A stretch of 64,000 nucleotides of DNA. Origin: Stenogyne calaminthoides. Its lineage: Eukaryota; Streptophyta; Magnoliopsida; Lamiales; Lamiaceae. Both the position numbers and the translations under genes were made by a program. Position 1 is the stretch's first letter, and every line of letters starts with the position of its first letter. Location: assembly GCA_037126765.1 (NCBI GenBank), contig JBBCBC010000017.1, forward strand, positions 19,831,916 through 19,895,915. The letters run 5' to 3'. Shown here in pieces: positions 55,981 to 64,000 of this stretch. Below the pieces are notes generated by a model. That model saw only the letters and a list, made by a program, of their open reading frames with translations. It was not told the DNA's origin and searched no databases.

Positions 55981-58840
55981 TCACAACTCTTTTCTCAACT
56001 TTTTATAGTCTTCAAAGTCCAGCAAAGAAGCCTTAGCCTTGAGCCAATCTGCAGGTCTTGGCATCATAATTGCAATGTATCCCTCTCTCTCCGCCTGCAA
56101 CGATCGATAACACTGGGTTTAACAAACAGTGTATCGACAATAAGCAATCATAACTGAACGAATCAAAATACAAGAACACAGACAACAAACGATAGCATGT
56201 TCAAATAAGTTAACTTTCCAGTCTCTTCATCTATAAATGATATTCTATGACAGTTCTTTTCTAGTTAAAAAGTTTCTCAGGATTATAGCGGCTTTGAATT
56301 CTCCCTACCGCAGGCCATCCAAGAGGGAAAAACAAGGGAACATAAAGGAACATATGGAACAGAGACTTCGATAGAGAAACGTGGTAGAGCTGAAAACTAC
56401 ACAAAATCATGCTAATTAGCTAAAACCCTGTACATATTTGCTTGCCGAAAGTTTTTATGCATAACTATGAAACACAAAACGGGCAATTGGTCTAGTGTGA
56501 AAATTTTCATGTATGAAAATCTATAAAATTGCTCTAAATCAACCATCTACACCCTAAACACTAAATAATGAACCCTAAATTATGGCCTAGTCGGGCTGGG
56601 TGAACCATGAACCACTTGGGCCAAGTGAACCATGAACCACTCAATTTTGTCTTACATTCACCAATTACGGAATAAAAATTGTAAATTAAAGTTTTTTCAT
56701 GTATGAAAATTTTCATACTAGACTTTGTCATGGCAATTTCTTTTTTTTTCTACTCTCTTTTGGATTAAAAAAGAACGTGACAGTTTATCTAGCCTGAGCT
56801 AATACTTGCTAAAAACCTTGGAAATTGATGCCATAATGCATTCTAATACATTTACTAACCAAATATGTTTTAGGAAGAACACATAGTATTTGTTTATGGC
56901 CCCCACACCCAAAGTTTTATTTCAAATCCAAGTTCTCATTTTCGGTATAGGATTTCAAATCATAAAAAATCTACCCTATAATACACCTTATTTTTTTTCA
57001 AACACAATTTTCAATACGCAATCAATCATCTATCTCCCACTTTTTAATTATTATTATCTACCCAACTCCAACACTCTCTCCTCCTTTTTACATTACACAC
57101 AATTCTTAATAAACAACCAATCATCAATCTATTATTTTAAAAATTCTAGACTATCAAATCCTACAAAATCTACACTTACAAACATATACCTAATATAAAT
57201 ACAATTTTTACCATTCATCAAATCCATCTACCGATTCCAAATCCAATCAAATCCATTTATAAACAAACACCCCCCTAGTGTAGCAGAGCCATTTCTGACA
57301 GAAATCCAAGTTGTTCATGTTCAATTAAAAAACATGTTTACTTTACACGGGTGGATAACAATCCAACTTAAATTAACAATTTTTTATTTCTTTATAGAAA
57401 ACAGAAACCAAGAACTTTAAGAAGCAGAGAGAATATATAAGAGTGAATTCTGGTTGCTTGATAACTGATGAGCAAACCAAAAGAATGTATGAGAGCAAAA
57501 GAGCATCAAAGAAGACAGTACTTGACCTACCGTTGTATTAAGTAATTCTGGTTGCTTGATTAACCTTTCATTCACCTCCAGTAGAGATCCTTTTACACAA
57601 CACCTGAAAAGAGAAAATGATCGTTACATGATGAGAAAATAAAATTCCACTTACGTAAAGGCAACGATAGGACAATTTAGACCTCACTATGTAAGAAGCA
57701 TCACCGGTGAACACTTTGCATAATGCGGTATTGGATTCAAAATGCTGAGCATTCTGCAAAAGGCAATCATCAAAATTAAATTTGTTCACATATAATGATA
57801 AATCAACTACAACCCTTTCGATTAAAAAAATATAGCATTAGTAGCATATGATTTTGCAATTCATCCAATCATTCAAACTAGCAGTATGTACAAAGCAATA
57901 GAGTACGACTTAAAATCCTAGAACTAGCTAGTTCTACGCACTAGTTGCACCGCGCATCTCAAGTCCAATTTTAAACGGTAAAATGTATTAGATGGCCAGT
58001 ATTAGTTGTTCTCACTAAATAATATTAGTTTTGCACGAGTTGCACACGCAGGTGTTACTCTCATAACATTGATAAGTATGGGTACCGTCATGTAAGACGA
58101 TTCTTGATTCACAAACATCCCTCAGTCCTCAAAATGTTCTATAGCAAAACATACTACATTTGAAAAAGATCAACACTCAATAACATGATACCAAAGCAAA
58201 AATACTCGCAAAATTGGAACAATACTCACCTTTTTACGCTTCCCAGACACTTTAATTCCACTCCTATCAGATTTCCCCACATTAAAATCGACCGAAACCA
58301 CTCCCCCTTTGTCCTTAAACGCCAGATGATGTGGAGCCAAACCAACAACACACAGCCTATCAATCAGACCCATCAATTCCTCTAAAATATTTACACAAAT
58401 TGCAAACAAATTAACAACAAGGGGATTACATAAAGAATCAATTAATCACTAAAATACCCATTGGCATGACGATGAACGTACTGATCATGTCCAGGCTTCA
58501 TTAAATCTGGAAATTTAAAAAGGGGAAAATTAAACCCTAAACATTCTTCAAATTAACAACAACCAAATAAGAAACAGTTCTCCAAATTTTTTGTACCTGG
58601 AGCAAAATAAGTTATGAAATTGGCTTCAACTGCAGAACGGGGAGTGTCAGGTAATTCATCCACATTGGGTAACAAAAGCTTTCTCAGTTCTTCTTCTTCG
58701 TCTTCCTTCCCTGCTTTTTCTTTCAGCATTTTTTCTTCAATTGTGGAATCTCCGCCCCTAATTAAAGATGGACTACAACACTCAACAGATGGGTCGTTCG
58801 AAATATCAAGATTTGGTTGAGCATGATTCGAATCGTTCAT
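55981..58840 (-). CDS. ABITRAM: Abitram/FAM206-like protein, six exons, 225 aa
   Basis: Exons on the minus strand: 58840-58597, 58506-58458, 58356-58230, 57753-57683, 57603-57531 and 56094-55981. All introns are GT-AG and phases agree, giving 226 codons with the stop. Residues 1-80 are acidic and low in structure (EDEEEELRKLLLP), ending in the conserved ITYFAP. Then come the family blocks KPGHDQYVHRHANGLCVVGL (85-104), VDFNVGKSDRSGIKVSGKRK, SNTALCKVF, CVKGSLLEVNERLIKQPELL and GYIAIMMPRPADWLKAKASL. Human Abitram has the matching VSGKFKRGAQF, VRGRLMEVNE and GYIAVVLP. The fold is GcvH-like (single hybrid motif). The vertebrate protein is reported in actin and nuclear-speckle contexts; the plant role is unknown. 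Introns 3 and 5 contain small transposons. No defect seen. Confidence 0.88.
56885..57283. mobile_element. MITE in intron 5 of the Abitram gene
   Basis: GTATTTGTTTATGGCCCCC at the left and, inversely, GGGGTGTTTGTTTATAAATGG at the right. A Harbinger-type element is likely from the end style. The target duplication is not clear. Confidence 0.55.
57945..58062. mobile_element. Fold-back MITE remnant, GTGCAC family, copy 4, in intron 3
   Basis: TTGCACCGCGCATCTCAAGT at the left and GCACGAGTTGCACACGCAGG at the right recall the family ends. Short and diverged. Confidence 0.4.
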
Positions 58841-59399
58841 TTTAAATTTGAGCTCTTTGATTTTCGGCTGAAGTTGCCTGCTGTAAAATTCGAGAATATG
58901 TTGTGGTTATGTTATAAGAAAGAGAATTAAGGCCGTGGCGGTGGGAAGCGCGGGGCGGCGTTGGGAAGCGTGGGGCGGCGCGGTGGTTGTGGGGCAGGAT
59001 AAAGCCGCGTTTTCGGACTTTGGCGGCGGTGTGTAGGTGGTGAACGGGCGGCGGGCAGCAATTTAAGAAAACAGGGGAGATCGGTGGGAGTGGGGAAAAA
59101 AGGAAGAAAGAATTAGGGGTTTATTAAGGTAAACTAGCTGGCCTAGGCTTCATTTTAATTTGGTTCTAGTTAAAATCATGGGTGAAATGGTCCATTTAAA
59201 CTTCTTTTAATTACTCCCTTTTTCTTTTATATGCTGTTAAATAAAGAATTAGTTGGAAATATCTTTGAAATTTGTGTAAATATCTTTTTATTTACACAAA
59301 TTGCAAAGATATCAATCAACAAATTGGATGCCCGCTAATAACTAGGCCAGGCCCGCCCAGTCATTTTGTCACCTTTGAATTCTAATAAGGACCAAGAAG
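58841..59399 (-). promoter_or_regulatory. Upstream region of the Abitram gene, with GC-rich patch
   Basis: 58930-59060 is unusually G-rich on the plus strand (GGAAGCGCGGGGCGGCGTTGG, with the 20-bp unit GGGAAGCGYGGGGCGGCG repeated twice). It lies 90-220 bp upstream of the start codon, where a TATA-less promoter could sit. No TATA box is evident. Confidence 0.4.
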
Positions 59400-60009
59400 T
59401 AGGGATATGCAATATATGATTAAAATCGAATGAACCAACAAAAACTGAACAGAAATTCGGGGACATCATCCGACTTAGCGGCAAACCTCTAGATCAAAAA
59501 ACCCTATACTTATAACTAAAGGCGAACAGCCGGCAAATTCATAATTCGATTGGTTATTCGATTTTCGATTTTATCACGGTTATTGATTTCATGTATATCG
59601 ATTTTCAGTTCAGTTCGATTCAATTCTTTTTTATTAAAAAAAAGTAAAGAAAATTGAAAACCGATATTTTTGGTTAATAATTATTATATAAATAATATAT
59701 ATAATTTTCTTAAAATTTTACTTTAATTACCTATATACCGCCTCAGTGTTCCAAAATGACCAAATCTCAATTCTTAATATGAATTAAAAAAGCCCAAAAA
59801 AAACTCATATTTTACGTTATTTATTTATTCATGCCCAAAATGACATTAAAAGCCCAACAATTAAAATCAATACATTCGATTAAATAACTGTAACCAATGA
59901 TTTTCACACTGTTTTGGTTAATTTCGATTACCAACTATGATAATTCAATTTGATCGGATATTATTATTTGGTTCGATTCGGTAATCAAACCGACCGATGC
60001 TCACCCCTA
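59400..60009. mobile_element. hAT-type MITE, 610 bp
   Basis: Starts TAGGGATATGCA, ends TGCTCACCCCTA. Flanks CCAAGAAG (59392-59399) and CCAATAAG (60010-60017) match at seven of eight bases. The interior has GGTTATTCGATTTTCGAT-type repeats but no transposase. Confidence 0.85.
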
Positions 60010-60669
60010 CCAATAAGTATTACAAAATTCATGACATCAATAATAATGCTTATATATAATAGAAATTCAATTACAAGGCAACTTAAAGGAGAAGAAATTT
60101 TGCTACATGGTTGCAAATTAGAATGATTTAACCCAACTCAAATTGTGGAAGCAATTAATTATAAATTTGAAAAATATCTAGATTTTTGAAGATCCGCCAG
60201 CAATATTGATGACAAAACGGTATTTGACATCATTTTTTGCCAATCGATCGAAGGCTTCATTAATTTGATCGGGCCTAACAACCTCGATATCACATGTTAT
60301 ATTGTGTTTTCCGCACACATCCATCATTTCTTGTGTCTCCTTCATACTTCCGATCAAGCTTCCTTTCACAACTCTCTTTCCTGTTATTTAACATTATTTT
60401 CAGGTAAATCATATCAAGCACAACAAGAGTTAAATTCACTTTAAACAGTTCTAAAAGGTGGTTTAGGAAAAAATAAAGAGAACTCATTTAGAGGAGATAT
60501 ATATAATAAGATGTAATTACCGTGTCTAAAATAAAGTCAAGGTGTTGGGCCGTGTTTTCTTCGACTGCCAAAATAACAAATCAATCATATGTTAATAATT
60601 AAAAAATTCAAATATAAGGGACGGTTGGTTCGAATTACTTCAATGGTAATCAGAATGTGAATGAGTATA

Positions 60670-61387
60670 CAGTAAAACCTCTATAAATTAATAACTTTGG
60701 GATTGGAGGATTTTATTAATTTATAGAGATATTATTATATCGATAAATTAATAATTTATTAATTTAAAGAGGTTTTAACGATATATCGCACAATTGACCT
60801 TCAAAAGTCCAAATTCTTTTGAATAACTTTAAGTATACATGCATAGTTATTGATGAAAATTAAGTTAAAATACAAATGTACTAGTAGAATTCCATGAATA
60901 CAAACTCACGTGGAAGTTGGAATGAATTGTTTAAATTAGTTGGTTTTGGAAAATACAAAAATATGGTTCATTGGACTAATATTTGTGCATTGAATCATGG
61001 ATAGAAATCAGCACCACAACTATTGGGTGCAGTAAGAGAAGACAAAGCCACAACTATTGGGTGCAGTAAGGAGATTTAAAGATGAGATCAACATAGATTT
61101 GAAGTTCAAGAAAAAAATAAATTCTGATGAGATTCTTATTTTACTAAGTTGTCTTAAGAATATTCAAGTGCATCATATATATGTATATGGATTATTTTTA
61201 ATAATTATTAATTTATAGTTTAAATCGGGACAAATATATATCATTTGGGATCTCAAAAAAAATTATTATCTTATAATTTTATTGATTGGGTCCCAAATTT
61301 GTACTGGTCCCAACTTGGGACCGGACAAATTATTAGTTTTAGCGAGGTTATTAATTTATCGAGTATTAATTTAACAAGGTTTTACTG
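60670..61387. mobile_element. pogo-like (Emigrant-type) element, 718 bp, TSD TA
   Basis: Left end CAGTAAAACCTCTATAAATT, right end inversely CAGTAAAACCTTGTTAAATT, with TA on both sides (60668-60669, 61388-61389). CAGTAAAACCTC is the end of plant Emigrant/Lemi-type elements. It sits in the intron of the dehydrogenase pseudogene. Confidence 0.9.
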
Positions 61388-61405
61388 TATATGGAAGTAA
61401 GACTA

Positions 61406-61630
61406 GGTCTGGTATGCACCCGAGTGTACCGTGCACTCATAGTGCATTTTAGAAACGTGCAATTTGTTATGCTAAAAAGTGCGAGTTATTTATACAAAAA
61501 AGTGCAACTTTTAATATCGGAACATAGTTGCATGCTTCTGTTTGGAATAGTTGCACGTTTCTGTTTTGTAAAGTTGCATGCTTCTAAAATGCACTATGAG
61601 TGCACTGTGCATCCGGTGCACATGAGACCC
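61406..61630. mobile_element. Fold-back MITE, GTGCAC family, copy 5 (best preserved)
   Basis: GGTCTGGTATGCACCCGAGT at the left and, inversely, GGGTCTCATGTGCACCGGAT at the right. Arms continue GTGCACTCATAGTGCATTTT on both sides. The central part repeats GTTGCA.GCTTCTGTTT. Confidence 0.8.
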
Positions 61631-62550
61631 ACTCATGAAGTAATTAGTGGTTAATGAGAATAAAATATGATCAATTCACCTTCGTTGTACTCAATGCACA
61701 ATAATAAGCCTCGTAATAATTTTATTATTACTTGTTCGATATTCATTTTTCCTCACCCATTCTATTATATCTCAACAAATAATTATTTTTTCTTTTTAAA
61801 ATTAAAGCAAAATACTAAAAATGTAACCACCATCGGGACAGACACCCTGAGTTTTATCATGGACTCAAATTTGACAAAAAATACTTGCAAAGTTGCAAGA
61901 CGATATTTGTGGAGTTGTGGAAGTAAGACAACCCAACATTTGACTATTAATTAATCATTAGTGTATTTATACCAACAAATCTACGCAAATCATGTTAGGG
62001 AATTAATTAATTACACACTTTTTTATAAGTTCAAAGTTTTAGTTGAGATTAATTTTTTTCAATGCATCATAGCTAAAAGATCACCTGGGTTCAAATCTCA
62101 CTGAAAGCAAGCTCCACTCATATTAAAAATTTCACTCGATGAGCCCCTCATGATGGAGTTGGGAATTCAACCCACTAGTAAGAGGGAATATTAAAAAATT
62201 AACATAAGTGAATTAATTTTACGTAAATTTTAAATTTTTAGATAAGATGATATTTTTTTACCTGCATGTGTTGGGCGTCGGAGCTCAAAATAAAATCATG
62301 TGCCCCCAAACGTTCCCTAGCCTCCTTCTCTTTGGATGGAGAAGTGCTAATTATGGTGACATGGTGACCGAATTCCTTTGCGAATTTGACAGCAACATGC
62401 CCTAAACCTCCCAGCCCGACTATCCCTACCCGTTTGCCCTTCGACTCGAATAAGTTGTTATTTTTCATCGGAGCGTACACCGTGACTCCCGCGCATAGAA
62501 GAGGAGCCGCCGCATCCATTGCCAAGTTGTCCGGAACGCGTACCACGTAC

Positions 62551-64000
62551 CTAATTCATCAATTAATCGAAAAGACAAAAATAAATAAGAATTAACCGTC
62601 TTAAAATTAAGAGTAACGCTCTCGTGCACTTGTATTACTTGGTACTCTTCACTTCTGTCTAAAATCAATCTTGTTTTCTCCATCTCAATTACATTCATTC
62701 ATAACTGATCATGTTTATCTTTAGGGGGAAAAACTTTAAGGTACAAAGTGCAAAAACAAAAAATTCTAAAGTAAAAATGCAATTTTTTTGGTACAAAGTA
62801 CAGTTTTTTTTTTCAAATAAAGTACAGTTTTTTTTGTACCTTAGAGTATATAAAAATTGCATTTGTACCTTAGAGTTACTACTTCCTAATTTTTGTACCT
62901 TAGAGTCATTAACTCTTATCTTTAATCCATCAACCATCATGCTATTGTTTCACTATTTCATTTTTAAATATGGTAATATAGTCCGAAATGGTCTGACCAT
63001 TCACCGTACCAAGTCATTTATACCAAATTGTTTTAGGCCGGGGTGTTTGATTCGAAATTTTCAATGAGAATGGTAATAAGAATCATTAAATGATCATTAT
63101 ATTTAAATAATTATAATTAACAAATATAATTATTGGTTAAGAAATAGGGAAATGATTGAGAATAAATAATTATAGGGGATAATTAATCAAAAGCACATAA
63201 TTATTCATTTATTTTGAGTTTCATTGATGAATGCAAATTGATCTAATTTAATTTATGCTCATAATTGACCATTTGTATCTTTGATCAATATGCCCTTTTC
63301 AGTAATTCTTTCTTACATATATGGACCATTATTATAATATAATAGTAATATATAGTCGGAAAATTGCCTTAACTTACATCCCAAATCAAATACTAGTATA
63401 ATTGAGGTTAGGTTGATAATGGACCACTATCCCACTTTTCTTAGATTATATATAGTCTTTACTCTTTAGTGTCAATCATATTTAATTCATCATCAATATC
63501 GGTGGTTAAAATAGACATGCACAATTTGATGCAATTATACATACATCAAACACAATGTAATGAGTCAACAAAGTTTCTATAGGAGACCCAACATATTATA
63601 TCTCGGTACGATTCACCTCTTCCACTTTTCGTATTCTATTTGTATTTCACCTCTTTTGAATTTTTAACACATGAACTCAGGGTATGGTAGTCCGTTGAAT
63701 ATTTTTTATTATTCCACGTGTCATTGATCCATATAATAGAATACAAAGCGGAACACCAATTATAAAATAGGTGATTTCATTCTCATTATATCTATAGTGT
63801 TTAAGATGTGCGCATTGATGTCTCTTTAAACCGTCATATCCAAATTGATATGATGCTTACTAATTATGAGCCGGGTCATTTGCATTTTTAATCTCATACG
63901 CTTTCTGCCTCATGAAAAATGATCTTTTATTCTACAATTTTGATTACATAAGAATTTTCTGTCCAAAACAAACAGAATGTTGATGCATGAGATACACGCA
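62551..64000. other. Upstream or intron sequence of the dehydrogenase pseudogene, no exon seen
   Basis: AT-rich. 62740-62910 has inverted and direct copies of GTACCTTAGAGT and AAAATGCAATTTT that may be a small fold-back element. No further dehydrogenase exon, gene or terminal structure was recognised. Confidence 0.4.

Larger units (their letters stand above)
60178..62550 (-). pseudogene. Cinnamyl/mannitol alcohol dehydrogenase-like gene, 3' exons, broken
   Basis: Exon 62550-62262 is well preserved: VVRVPDNLAMDAAAPLLCAG, then the dinucleotide-binding GLGGLGHVAVKFAKEFG and TSPSKEKEA, whose Ser favours NADP(H). The next piece (60570-60521) reads AVEENTAQHLDFILDTV, but a proper acceptor would fall out of frame. 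It is followed without a clean intron by degraded LLELFKVNLTLVVL (about 60440-60400) and then the last exon to 60178 (KGSLIGSMKETQEMM, DVKYRFVINIAG). Frame changes join these parts. The zinc-binding N-terminal exons are not found up to 64000. The family reduces hydroxycinnamyl or other aldehydes with NADPH. A duplicate of the last exon lies at 30338. Confidence 0.82.

Noticed and set aside
58241..58409. Longer exon 3 of the Abitram gene starting upstream of 58356
   Set aside because: An AG also occurs near 58383, but only the acceptor at 58357 keeps the phase and the conserved HANGLCVVGL.
1..64000. A gene cluster or undescribed enzymatic or defence system
   Set aside because: The host genes are unrelated in function and most are broken. 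Remaining unexplained frames are short and compositionally trivial. I saw no integrated viral sequence.

Overview
The window is nuclear DNA of a flowering plant. It has GT-AG introns of plant size, an AT-rich background, plant-type CACTA, Copia, Gypsy, LINE, Harbinger, hAT, Mutator-like, Stowaway and pogo-like elements, and plant gene families (alpha-expansin, UPF0496, LOG, cinnamyl/mannitol alcohol dehydrogenase). A eudicot, perhaps an asterid, fits best, but I cannot name the species. No prokaryotic, organellar or viral feature was seen.

Two genes look intact. An alpha-expansin gene lies at 11045-12625 (+, three exons, 256 aa). An Abitram/FAM206-like gene lies at 55981-58840 (-, six exons, 225 aa). 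Other host-gene material is broken: a UPF0496-family gene with two frameshifts (27324-29472, +), an intronless LOG-like cytokinin-activating gene cut by a transposon (35043-37240, +), a cinnamyl-alcohol-dehydrogenase-like gene (60178-62550, -), and an isolated second copy of that gene's last exon (30338-30527, -).

Most of the window is nested mobile DNA. 1-10399 is a CACTA element: a tandem-repeat leader, a broken TNP2-like transposase, and a Transposase_24/DUF8039/Ulp1-type gene. Its middle is replaced by a solo LTR, and its 3' subterminal array is split by an LTR element (6463-10181) that has a 5-bp target duplication, two 1.74-kb LTRs and only 235 bp between them. 13-22.5 kb is a stack of small DNA transposons and LINE fragments with two more solo LTRs of the same family. 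22.5-27 kb holds fold-back elements, including a Mutator-like element inserted exactly at the edge of an hAT element. 34-50 kb is a second nest: CACTA ends at 34.08 and 50.08 kb, the LOG pseudogene carrying its own small CACTA element, the 3' end of a Gypsy-like element, and a decayed Copia element (5' LTR 45702-47300) with a fourth solo LTR in it. 50-64 kb holds Harbinger-type elements, the Abitram gene, an hAT element, and the dehydrogenase pseudogene with a pogo-like element in its intron.

The host genes do not form a pathway. The biology lies in how the transposons have inserted into one another and what they have done to captured or resident genes. I found no convincing new enzymatic or defence system. 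The strongest unusual items are the LTR element with almost no interior and a duplicated primer-binding site, the different repeat motif at the two ends of the CACTA family, the LOG retrocopy, and several insertion orders that can be dated exactly from target-site duplications.
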